A stretch of 64,000 nucleotides of DNA from NCBI GenBank assembly GCA_002690805.1, contig NZFW01000020.1, positions 25,474 through 89,473 of the forward strand, written 5' to 3'. The DNA comes from Flavobacteriaceae bacterium (lineage in GTDB: Bacteria; Bacteroidota; Bacteroidia; Flavobacteriales; Flavobacteriaceae). The notes below the pieces were generated by a model. It was not told where the DNA came from, did not search any database, and saw nothing but the letters and a program-made list of their open reading frames with translations. Shown here one piece after another: positions 42,162 to 50,333 of the stretch (position 1 is the stretch's first letter; each line of letters starts with the position of its first letter). The translations under genes were made by a program, and so were the position numbers.

Positions 42162-45092
42162 TTAATCTTCTAAAGCATCATATAAAATACTCTGAATTCT
42201 TGTACGAATATTATGACTTACCAGTAATCGATTTTCCATAGTTGGAAAAGTTCTATTTGACAAAAATACAAATACTATTTTCTTTTCAGGGTCAGCCCAA
42301 GCAAAAGTTCCTGTAAACCCAGAATGACCGAAGCTCTCTTTAGAAACACATCCACATGTAGACCCATTACCTTCTATCTGTGGCTTATCAAATCCCACTC
42401 CTAGTCTATTTCCGTTTTTACAATAATAGCATTTATTAAATAAATCAAAAGTTGAGCTTGGAAACAGTCGTACACCGTCGTAAATCCCTTTTTGTAAATA
42501 CATTTGCATTATTACTGCAACTTCGTAAGCATTTGAAAAAATTCCCGCATGTCCACCAACCCCACCTAGCATTCCTGCACCCATATCGTGAACATCACCC
42601 TGAAGTTTTATTTTACGAAAATAATTATCAATTTCAGATGGTACAATTAGGTCTTTAGAATAAGAGGATTTTGGATTATATGTTGTGTATTTTAAGCCCA
42701 GTGGAGAATAAATATTTTTCTTTACCAAAACATCTAAATCATTATTTTTAGTCGTCTCTAAATACTCCTTTAAAATATAGTAAGGTAAATCAGAATAATT
42801 ATTTTTCCATTCATAAAATTCTCTTTTGGACTCATCAATTAATTCGCTTCCTTTAATTTGATTAATTATATTTTTTTCATATTTATTTTTCAAAAATAAA
42901 TTATCAACTACTCTTAAGCTATGTGACCTAGAATATTTTAAATTATAAAGTTTTCGTTTTGGGTTACCATTTCTATCCAATGTTTCTTTGTAAAAAGGTA
43001 TCCAAGGCTTCAATCTCCCATAGTGAGAAAGCATTTCTTTGAGGGTGATATTAGCTTTATTAGAATTATTCCATTTTGGCAGTAATTCACCAATTTTGGT
43101 GTTAAGATTGATTTTATTGGCTGAAACATCTTGAATTATTAAAGGGAGTGTAGCTAAAATTTTTGTTAGGGATGCAACATCATAAACAGAACTATCAGTA
43201 ACCTTTTTTAACTTATCATAAGTATGGTATCCAAAGTTTTTATTGTAAATAATTTTTCCGTTTCTAGAGATTAACATCTGAATTCCAGGCGTCATCATTG
43301 AGTCAATTGCAATCTTTGCTAGACTATCAATAGCTAGTAACTTTTTACTATTAAAACCCTCTAATGCAGGACTTGAATATCCTAATATTTTTTTTGAAGG
43401 AATTATGATGCCACTTCCCATTGGATATTTTTTTCCTACTGAAACAGGTATTTTACCTTCAATTTTATTAATTCCAAACATTGCATCAGCACTAGTGGTT
43501 TGCGCAATTTGACTATTTTGATAACTAACAATTAAACCTTTTAAATCTTTTATTTTGTTAATTTGAGATACGGCATATGGGTTAGAAAAAATATTAATTA
43601 TAACTGGAAAAGCAGCACTTACTTTTTTTAATTTTTGAATTGTTCTAAGAGAAAGTTTACTAATTAAATATGGATTGTCGTCTTTTGCATTTGGGTGCCA
43701 CCCAACTATAATTGCACTCCATTTTTTTTTCTTAGCCTGATCAATAATCTCTTTTGAACTTAAATCAATGACTTTATCAACATGAGCATATAAACTTAAT
43801 TTATTTTTAAAGAAAGAACCAGATCCACTATCAATAGATAAATAACCGTATTTATTATCTTTACTTAATGGTAGTATACCATTTTTATTTTCCAAAACAG
43901 TTATGGCTTTTTGAAAAACTTTAGAAACTAAAAGTGAATCCTGGGCTGAACTCAATGAAGTATTCAACCTTTCTATTGGCTTATAATTATTTAAATTAGA
44001 CTTGTACTTAGCTTTGAGAATCTTCTTTACCGAGTGTTCTAGTCTAGATTCTGATATTAAACCAGAAAGATATGCTCTTTGAATAGAGTTTATACCTTCA
44101 GAAATATTTTCAGACATTAAAAGAATGTCGTTTCCAGCTAAAAATGCTGCTAAATCAACATTACCAATATTTTTAACTTCAGTAACACCTTTCATATTTA
44201 AAGCATCAGTAAAAATTAGTCCATTAAAACCTAATTCATTTTTCAATAAATCTGTGACAACCGATTTTGAAAGAGTTGATGGCAATCCTTTCTCCTGAAG
44301 ACTGGGAATATTCAAATGTGCAATCATAACAGAAGAAAGACCTTGCTGAATAAGAACTCTATAAGGTTCTAATTCAATATCTTTTATTCTGTTTTTTCCA
44401 AATTTAATCGTTGGAAGAGTTTTATGTGAGTCCTTAGAAGTATCTCCATGACCTGGGAAATGCTTCCCAGATGTTAAAATATTTGCTTCATGCATGCCTT
44501 TCATGATTGAAAGACTTTTGGCTGAAACAATTTCTGAAGATTCACCAAAAGATCGATTCCCAATAATTGGATTTTTTGGATTTGTATTTATATCTATAAC
44601 TGGAGCAAAATTCATATGTATACCTAGTCGGTTAAGTTGCTCACCAATTCTTATGCCTATCTTTTTAATTAACTCATCGTCATCAATAGCCCCTAATGTC
44701 ATATTCCATGGATATGCCAATACATTATTCAATCTCATTGCTACTCCCCATTCTGCATCCATGGAGACTAATAAAGGGATTTTAGAATTTGATTGAAAAA
44801 TATTACTCCAAGAAATTTGTGAACTCACTGACCCTTTTGAAAAAATTAGACCACCAATATTATTTAATTTAATTAAATCTATTATATTATTTAAATGAGT
44901 AGAATCTTTATTAGAAAAAACCATTGGAATAAAAAGTTGTCCAATTTTTTCTTTTAATGTAATTGAATTATAAATACTATCTACCCATTTTTTTTGGAGT
45001 AAATAATCAGATGAAATAAGAGGGTCAGGCTGTTGGGCATTAATATTTGAATAAATCAATATAACTGTGAATAATTTCAGAAAATATTTCAT
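42162..45092 (-). CDS. GH3 (NagZ-like) beta-N-acetylglucosaminidase fused to serine beta-lactamase-like domain
   Basis: A 976-aa exported protein (signal peptide, cleavage near NAQ at 18-20). The GH3 domain has KHFPGHGDTSKDSH at 210-223 (the NagZ acid/base Asp-His pair) and the nucleophile Asp296 in FTDALNM. A GH3 C-terminal-like part follows. From about residue 590 a class C beta-lactamase/DD-peptidase-like domain begins, with the SLTK catalytic motif near 645 and HSGFTGT near 935. This fusion is common in Bacteroidota and probably trims peptidoglycan sugars and peptides. It lies 3 bp after the gene upstream and 10 bp before bshA. Confidence 0.9.
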   Translation of the reverse strand: MKYFLKLFTVILIYSNINAQQPDPLISSDYLLQKKWVDSIYNSITLKEKIGQLFIPMVFSNKDSTHLNNIIDLIKLNNIGGLIFSKGSVSSQISWSNIFQSNSKIPLLVSMDAEWGVAMRLNNVLAYPWNMTLGAIDDDELIKKIGIRIGEQLNRLGIHMNFAPVIDINTNPKNPIIGNRSFGESSEIVSAKSLSIMKGMHEANILTSGKHFPGHGDTSKDSHKTLPTIKFGKNRIKDIELEPYRVLIQQGLSSVMIAHLNIPSLQEKGLPSTLSKSVVTDLLKNELGFNGLIFTDALNMKGVTEVKNIGNVDLAAFLAGNDILLMSENISEGINSIQRAYLSGLISESRLEHSVKKILKAKYKSNLNNYKPIERLNTSLSSAQDSLLVSKVFQKAITVLENKNGILPLSKDNKYGYLSIDSGSGSFFKNKLSLYAHVDKVIDLSSKEIIDQAKKKKWSAIIVGWHPNAKDDNPYLISKLSLRTIQKLKKVSAAFPVIINIFSNPYAVSQINKIKDLKGLIVSYQNSQIAQTTSADAMFGINKIEGKIPVSVGKKYPMGSGIIIPSKKILGYSSPALEGFNSKKLLAIDSLAKIAIDSMMTPGIQMLISRNGKIIYNKNFGYHTYDKLKKVTDSSVYDVASLTKILATLPLIIQDVSANKINLNTKIGELLPKWNNSNKANITLKEMLSHYGRLKPWIPFYKETLDRNGNPKRKLYNLKYSRSHSLRVVDNLFLKNKYEKNIINQIKGSELIDESKREFYEWKNNYSDLPYYILKEYLETTKNNDLDVLVKKNIYSPLGLKYTTYNPKSSYSKDLIVPSEIDNYFRKIKLQGDVHDMGAGMLGGVGGHAGIFSNAYEVAVIMQMYLQKGIYDGVRLFPSSTFDLFNKCYYCKNGNRLGVGFDKPQIEGNGSTCGCVSKESFGHSGFTGTFAWADPEKKIVFVFLSNRTFPTMENRLLVSHNIRTRIQSILYDALED

Positions 45093-45095
45093 ATT

Positions 45096-45581
45096 CTATT
45101 TAATAAAACGAGAATGCCAACTATCTTTCATCTGAATTTCCCATTCAGATCTATATCCAGCCATATCATTAACTAAATTATTAAAAACAATTGTTTCAGA
45201 ATTAACTGATCCATTTTTTACCATACTCTTAAAATCATTTAAAGTCTTGTGTGTTAAAAATTGACCTTGTTTAAAAGTAACATTCATTTTATCAAGTAAA
45301 GAAATATTAAATTTATTTTCCAAATACTGAATAAAATGAACAGATGAATCAATTGAACATCCAGATGGAGAATTGAAATCAACTTCCAAGCCAAAAACAA
45401 TGAATCTACTATATGGAATATCAAATGATGCAAGAAGAGTATTGTTATGAGAAGTCCATTTCGCTATAAATTCACTACACAATTCTTTAATTTCAATAAC
45501 TTCATTATCACTTAGTTTACGATCAGATGGATATATCCATATCCTAGCATTATCTGAAAGAGTTTTAAAAGGTATTTCCAT
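45096..45581 (-). CDS. Conserved Bacteroidota protein of unknown function
   Basis: A 161-aa cytosolic protein I recognise as conserved in Flavobacteriia, often labelled 'ABC transporter ATPase'. That label has no support: there is no Walker A, signature or Walker B motif. It contains a CSIDSSVHFIQYLE segment near residues 74-87 with a Cys, and a helical C-terminus. Conservation beside Fe-S genes suggests an accessory role, but function is unknown. It is separated from both neighbours by 2-3 bp, so it belongs to the operon. Confidence 0.75.
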   Translation of the reverse strand: MEIPFKTLSDNARIWIYPSDRKLSDNEVIEIKELCSEFIAKWTSHNNTLLASFDIPYSRFIVFGLEVDFNSPSGCSIDSSVHFIQYLENKFNISLLDKMNVTFKQGQFLTHKTLNDFKSMVKNGSVNSETIVFNNLVNDMAGYRSEWEIQMKDSWHSRFIK

Positions 45582-45583
45582 TT

Positions 45584-46363
45584 TTATAAATCTTTAGCTT
45601 CAGCAATAAGCTCAGCTATATCCTTTACCGGAAGGATATTCTCTTTTTCTTTACTTTTGACTCCATCCGACATCATTGTATTACAAAATGGACATCCAGC
45701 AGCTATAATATCTGGCTTTACATTAATAGCTTGCTCTGTTCTTTTAATATTTATATCCTTATTTCCTTTTTCGGGCTCTTTAAACATTTGAGCACCTCCA
45801 GCTCCACAACATAAACCCTTAGATTTACAATTTTTCATTTCAATAAGTTCAGCATCCAATTTTTTAATCAAATCTCTAGGAGCCTCATATACATTATTTG
45901 CCCTGCCTAAGTAACAAGGGTCATGAAATGTTATTCTTTTGCCTTTAAAGACACCACCTTGAATTTTAATTTTTCCTTCATTAAGTAATTTTTTTAAAAA
46001 CTGAGTATGATGCTCAACTTCGTAACTTCCTCCTAATTCAGGATATTCATTTTTTAAAGTATTAAAACAATGGGGGCAAGTAGTTACAATTTTTGTAATC
46101 TCATATGAATTCAAGACCTCAATATTAGCCATTGCCTGCATTTGAAATAAAAACTCATTTCCTGAACGCTTAGCTGGATCTCCAGTACAACTTTCTTCAG
46201 GACCAAGAACAGCATATGATATTCCAGAATTATTTAAAATCTTAACAAATGCTTTTGTGATTTTTTTAGCTCTCTCATCAAAACTACCAGCACAACCAAC
46301 CCAAAAAAGAACATCAGGCTTTTTTCCCTGTGCAGTCAAATCGGCTAGTGTATTTACATTCAT
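45584..46363 (-). CDS. CCG-domain Fe-S protein (LutA/GlcF/HdrB-like)
   Basis: A 259-aa cytosolic protein with two cysteine-rich CCG-type domains. The first has Cys24, Cys59 and CPHC (96-99). The second has Cys150, CCG at 185-187 and CPFC (224-227). Such domains bind an unusual 4Fe-4S cluster in heterodisulfide reductase, glycolate oxidase and lactate-utilisation complexes. Here it likely receives or passes electrons with the membrane haem/Fe-S protein two genes upstream, forming an HdrD/E-like module (inference). No dedicated dehydrogenase is adjacent. Confidence 0.88.
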   Translation of the reverse strand: MNVNTLADLTAQGKKPDVLFWVGCAGSFDERAKKITKAFVKILNNSGISYAVLGPEESCTGDPAKRSGNEFLFQMQAMANIEVLNSYEITKIVTTCPHCFNTLKNEYPELGGSYEVEHHTQFLKKLLNEGKIKIQGGVFKGKRITFHDPCYLGRANNVYEAPRDLIKKLDAELIEMKNCKSKGLCCGAGGAQMFKEPEKGNKDINIKRTEQAINVKPDIIAAGCPFCNTMMSDGVKSKEKENILPVKDIAELIAEAKDL

Positions 46364-46372
46364 AATTTAAAA

Positions 46373-46816
46373 TTAAGATTTACCATCATCAAACACCTCA
46401 ATCTTGACTTCTTTTTCTACTAGATCGGTAAATTTTCCATTATAGCGAGTGGCTTTGACCAAGTGATTATCTACCCAGTGATAATTTCCTCCTCTAGGTT
46501 TGCCCATAAGTAGACTATGATATTTAAAACCATTATCCTTTAACCATTTTGAAGTTACAGCTCGATGTGATTCGACTCTAGATGTAAAAAAACAAATTAA
46601 ATGACCTTCATCGTACCATTTATTTAATGTTACCAGGGCATCAGGATAAACAGTTGCAGTTGCCATTCTTTCTGGCTCCTCATTGGGAATGTCATCGCAT
46701 ATAGTACCGTCAATATCTATTAAATAGTTTTTGACTCCATCAGGTAAAACAGGACTGACAACTTCACCATCTTCAACTTTTTTATGTAAATAATTTTCTG
46801 CTTCTTCTTTTTGCAT
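46373..46816 (-). CDS. HAD-like phosphatase domain protein
   Basis: A 147-aa protein with HAD motif I IDIDGTICDD near residues 33-42 (both Asp present) and motif II FFTSRVESHRA near 76-86. The motif III Lys is in MGKPRGG near 104-110 and the acidic motif is in WVDNHLV near 114. This resembles small LNS2/polynucleotide phosphatase-like HADs. Homologues are sometimes labelled phosphoheptose isomerase, which the sequence does not support. It sits between two Fe-S genes in the operon; the substrate is unknown. Confidence 0.75.
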   Translation of the reverse strand: MQKEEAENYLHKKVEDGEVVSPVLPDGVKNYLIDIDGTICDDIPNEEPERMATATVYPDALVTLNKWYDEGHLICFFTSRVESHRAVTSKWLKDNGFKYHSLLMGKPRGGNYHWVDNHLVKATRYNGKFTDLVEKEVKIEVFDDGKS

Positions 46817-46831
46817 AAGTTTAATAATTAA

Positions 46832-48169
46832 TTAGTTTTCATTTGCCCATAACAATCTCTCTTGATTATTAAAGGGCCATGGAGCCCCATTATTTTCAAT
46901 ATTTCCCATCATATTATTTAGATCTCCAGGAGCGGAAGATTGTTCCATAACTAAATATTGTCGCATATCCATTATTATAGATAAAGGATCAATTCCAATA
47001 GGACAAGCTTCTACACACGCATTACAAGATGTACAAGCCCAAAGTTCTTCAGGGGAAATATAATCATTTAGAAGTTCTTTTCCGTCAGGAATAAATTTCT
47101 TGTTATTTATTCTATAGTTATCTCCAACTTCAGTTAATCTATCACGAGTATCCATCATTATTTTTCTGGGGGATAGTTTTTTACCAGTCTGATTTGCTGG
47201 ACATTCACTGGTGCACCTTCCACATTCAGTACAAGAATAAGCATTTAATAGTTGAACCCAATTCATATCAATTACATCTGAGACACCGAATTTTTCTGGT
47301 GGAGAATCAGATGAATTTACAGCATAGGGATCTGCATTTGGATCTAACATTAATTTAACTTCTTTTGTAACATTAGCATTATTCTTAAACCTACCCTTAG
47401 AATCAAGATTAGCAAAAAATGTATTTGGAAAAGCTAATAGTATATGCAGGTGCTTGGAGTAGTATAGATAATTTGCAAAAATTAAAATTCCAATAATGTG
47501 TAACCACCAAAAAACCCTTTCTAAAATAATTAAATTGGATTGAGAAAAATCATTAAATAAAGGTTGTAAATATTTTGAAATTGGAAATGAACCTGCATTT
47601 ATATAATTTGGAGTATTTAAGTCCTGTAATAAAGAGTCAGTGGCATTCATAGAAAGAAATAAAAACATCAAAACAATTTCAAAATAGAGAATAACGTCTG
47701 CATCATATTTAGGCCACCCTTTCATCTCTGGATTCATAAACCTTTTAATCTTGATCATATTTCGTCTGATCCAAAAAACAACAACTGATATTATCACTAA
47801 AAAAGCTAATATTTCAAATGTTGCTGTTAGAAAATTATAAAAACTTCCCATGAATGGTGCAAAAACTCTATGAGTTCCAAGTATTCCATCAGTAACAATT
47901 TCAAGTAACTCTACATTAATCAAAATAAAACCGACATATACAACTACATGTAAAACTCCAGAAATGGGTCTATGAATCATTTTAGTTTGACCAAGGGCTA
48001 AAAGGATCATGTTTTTCCATCTTTCTGACTTATTATCATACCTGTCAATATCTTTTCCCAGCTTGATGTTGTAGATTAATTTTTTAATGTTTAAAACAAA
48101 GAAACCTATTCCTATCGAAAGGATTATAAAGAATAAAAAGTTTGGCATTAATTCCATTAAATTAATCAA
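46832..48169 (-). CDS. Membrane 4Fe-4S dicluster protein with NarI-like haem domain
   Basis: A 445-aa protein. The N-terminal 255 residues form about six helices with paired histidines (His66, His74; His224, His240/242) suited to haem b ligation, as in NarI or HdrE. The C-terminal cytosolic part has two 4Fe-4S motifs: CTECGRCTSEC (Cys313, 316, 319, 323) and CTSCNACVEAC (Cys379, 382, 385, 389). It probably exchanges electrons between the quinone pool and a cytosolic partner, most likely the CCG-domain protein two genes downstream. It starts one base after the MCE gene stop. Confidence 0.88.
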   Translation of the reverse strand: MINLMELMPNFLFFIILSIGIGFFVLNIKKLIYNIKLGKDIDRYDNKSERWKNMILLALGQTKMIHRPISGVLHVVVYVGFILINVELLEIVTDGILGTHRVFAPFMGSFYNFLTATFEILAFLVIISVVVFWIRRNMIKIKRFMNPEMKGWPKYDADVILYFEIVLMFLFLSMNATDSLLQDLNTPNYINAGSFPISKYLQPLFNDFSQSNLIILERVFWWLHIIGILIFANYLYYSKHLHILLAFPNTFFANLDSKGRFKNNANVTKEVKLMLDPNADPYAVNSSDSPPEKFGVSDVIDMNWVQLLNAYSCTECGRCTSECPANQTGKKLSPRKIMMDTRDRLTEVGDNYRINNKKFIPDGKELLNDYISPEELWACTSCNACVEACPIGIDPLSIIMDMRQYLVMEQSSAPGDLNNMMGNIENNGAPWPFNNQERLLWANEN

Positions 48170-49105
48170 TTATTCATCTATGGATTTTTCCTTCTTTCCG
48201 AATATTGAAAAATGAACATATCGTTTAGGATTTTGCTTTAGATCTTTGATAAGGACATTCATAGAGTTTGAAACTTCATTTAATCTATTGTATAATGAAT
48301 CATCTTTAAGAAACTTACCAACTGAACCTTCTCCTTTATCAAGAGATATAAATAACTTATTGATATTATTAGCGACAGTTTCATACTTTTTTACAGTAGA
48401 GTTAAAATTAATAGCAGAAATAGAATCAGTGATAACTGATAAGTTTTCTGAGGTGACATTTAGATTATTCATAGTATTTGAAAAAGCATCCTGGTTAGCA
48501 ATTAATAAATCAGCCAATACTGAGGAAGCATTATTTATATTTTCTAGTGAAATACTTAAGTTTTCTAGAGTGTTTTTTAAATTATTTTGGGTATTAACAT
48601 TTAAAACATTACTGACTCCAACAAATAATGAATCAACACTAGTGAGAGTACTGACTATCTTTTCTTGAAGTGGAGCAATTTGACGGTTTACAAGTTCTGT
48701 AAATCCTGGCTTAATGGAGGATTTTAGTGTGTCTCCAGTCTTCACTAATTTTTTTGAATCAAAATTTGGAATTATTGATACTGCCTTGCCACCAATAAGT
48801 CCAGTCTCATAAAGCACAGCTTTACTTTGATTTGAGAAATTAATATCACCCCTTATATTCATTGTAATTAAAATTTTTGTGGATCCAGGAAGAAAGTCTG
48901 CTTGAGTTACAGAACCGATAGATAATCCATTTAGGGTAATTTTAGCACCAGGTATCAGACCCTCTATCTCAGGATAGATAGTATAAATTATTTTTTGACT
49001 TTTAAGAAGAGATTGTCCCTTTAAAAAATTATAACCGAAAATAAACATCAAAAGGCCACAAGCAACTAGAATAAAAGCCTTAATTTCTTTAGAAATCTTA
49101 ATCAT
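48170..49105 (-). CDS. MlaD/MCE family lipid-transfer protein
   Basis: A 311-aa protein with one N-terminal membrane helix (residues about 8-25), then an MCE domain (IIYTIYPEIEGLIPGAKITL near 39-58, FLPGSTKILITMNI near 71-84). A long helical region from about 130 to the end resembles the tunnel-forming tails of MCE proteins. MCE proteins carry phospholipids between membranes. No MlaE or MlaF gene is adjacent. It is transcribed with the haem/Fe-S protein, leaving no gap between the genes. Confidence 0.88.
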   Translation of the reverse strand: MIKISKEIKAFILVACGLLMFIFGYNFLKGQSLLKSQKIIYTIYPEIEGLIPGAKITLNGLSIGSVTQADFLPGSTKILITMNIRGDINFSNQSKAVLYETGLIGGKAVSIIPNFDSKKLVKTGDTLKSSIKPGFTELVNRQIAPLQEKIVSTLTSVDSLFVGVSNVLNVNTQNNLKNTLENLSISLENINNASSVLADLLIANQDAFSNTMNNLNVTSENLSVITDSISAINFNSTVKKYETVANNINKLFISLDKGEGSVGKFLKDDSLYNRLNEVSNSMNVLIKDLKQNPKRYVHFSIFGKKEKSIDE

Positions 49106-49143
49106 ATCACAAATCTAGGCAAATTCGATTGTGAATTAATATT

Positions 49144-50244
49144 TTATTCAATTTTTTTAGCTTCTTCAATAGAAATAACTTTATCGTTAAAAAAAGCAAC
49201 TATAAAGGCTGATTTAAAACCTTTATTCTTCGCTTTTTTTAAATCTTTTTTTGCACTTTTATATTTTAACGAATTTCCATAATAATATCTGTATGTTTCT
49301 CCACTTTTTATTCGGGTAATTGAATTTAATCTATTAAAATTATAAGATTTTGTTTCAATTTTATTTTTACTTGCAGAAATTTGAACTTTATAGGAAATTG
49401 ATTTTGTTAATTCGACTTTATCCTTAGAAATTGAGCCAGTAATCAATGGAGTAAACTTTTCGACTGAAACGAATGTATTTAGCTGATTTTTATAATTAAT
49501 AATAGCTTTTGAGATGGTTTTTGCCATAGAGTTTTGGCCTTCTTTTGAATTTAAATAAGCTCCTTCCTTCTTATTTGTTAAAAAACCAGTTTCGACTAAT
49601 ACGCTGGGCATATATGTATATTTTAAAACAATAAAACCAGCCTGTTTTACAGTACGATCTTTTCTTCCTAAAACACTAACAAAACTCTTTTGAATTGATG
49701 TTGCTGCAACGATACTTTGTTCTAAATACTCTTCCTGCATAAGCAATAGACTAATTATTGACTCAGGATTATTTGGATCAAAACCGTCATAATTTTTTTC
49801 ATAGTCATCCTCTAGAAAAATCACAGAATTTTCTTTCTTTGCAACCTCAAAATTTCGTTCATTAGCATGGAGTCCTAAAACAAAAGTTCCAGCTCCATAT
49901 GCTTTTGGTGAAGTAAAAGCATCGCAGTGAATAGAAATAAATAAATCTGCATTTGCATCATTAGCTATTTGTGCTCTTTTTAAAAGGTCAACATACCTAT
50001 CATCTTTTCGAGTGTAAATAACCTTAATATCTTTATTCCTTGAAAGTAATTTTCCAATTTCTAGAGTAATCGTTAAAGCGATTTCTTTTTCTAAATATCC
50101 ATTTCCTCTATTTCCAGAATCATGACCACCATGACCTGCATCAAGGACAACAATAAATTTATCTTTTAATTTATCATTATTATTTGCCATTACTGAAAAT
50201 GAAAATAAAAGAATAAATATGAAATTTAATATGAGAATTTTCAT
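49144..50244 (-). CDS. N-acetylmuramoyl-L-alanine amidase (Amidase_3) with SPOR-like tail
   Basis: A 366-aa secreted enzyme with a signal peptide (cleavage near MAN at 19-21). The Amidase_3 domain has VVLDAGHGGHDSG near 32-44 (zinc His), FISIHCDAF near 105-113 (second His) and VLVETGFLTN near 214-223 (catalytic Glu). The C-terminus from about 285 begins SYKVQISASK, a SPOR-like peptidoglycan-binding pattern. It cleaves the lactyl-amide bond of peptidoglycan during division or turnover. It heads the minus-strand operon and is divergent from lptD. Confidence 0.92.
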   Translation of the reverse strand: MKILILNFIFILLFSFSVMANNNDKLKDKFIVVLDAGHGGHDSGNRGNGYLEKEIALTITLEIGKLLSRNKDIKVIYTRKDDRYVDLLKRAQIANDANADLFISIHCDAFTSPKAYGAGTFVLGLHANERNFEVAKKENSVIFLEDDYEKNYDGFDPNNPESIISLLLMQEEYLEQSIVAATSIQKSFVSVLGRKDRTVKQAGFIVLKYTYMPSVLVETGFLTNKKEGAYLNSKEGQNSMAKTISKAIINYKNQLNTFVSVEKFTPLITGSISKDKVELTKSISYKVQISASKNKIETKSYNFNRLNSITRIKSGETYRYYYGNSLKYKSAKKDLKKAKNKGFKSAFIVAFFNDKVISIEEAKKIE

Positions 50245-50264
50245 TTCATTAACTTTACTTTACC

Positions 50265-50293
50265 ATTGAACTACAAAAATATCCTTAATTTTG
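50265..50293 (+). promoter_or_regulatory. Candidate promoter of lptD
   Basis: ATTG at 50265-50268 and TAATTTTG at 50286-50293 are separated by 17 bp, slightly short of the consensus spacer. The leader to the TTG start is about 35 nt. Confidence 0.4.
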
Positions 50294-50333
50294 AATTTAT
50301 ATTAGCTCCTATACAAATTTAAGAGGTTTCATC

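Noticed and set aside
45096-45581. Annotation as ABC transporter ATPase
   Set aside because: No Walker A, ABC signature or Walker B motif is present in the 161 residues.
46373-46816. Annotation as phosphoheptose isomerase
   Set aside because: The sequence shows HAD motifs (DIDGT) and no SIS domain.
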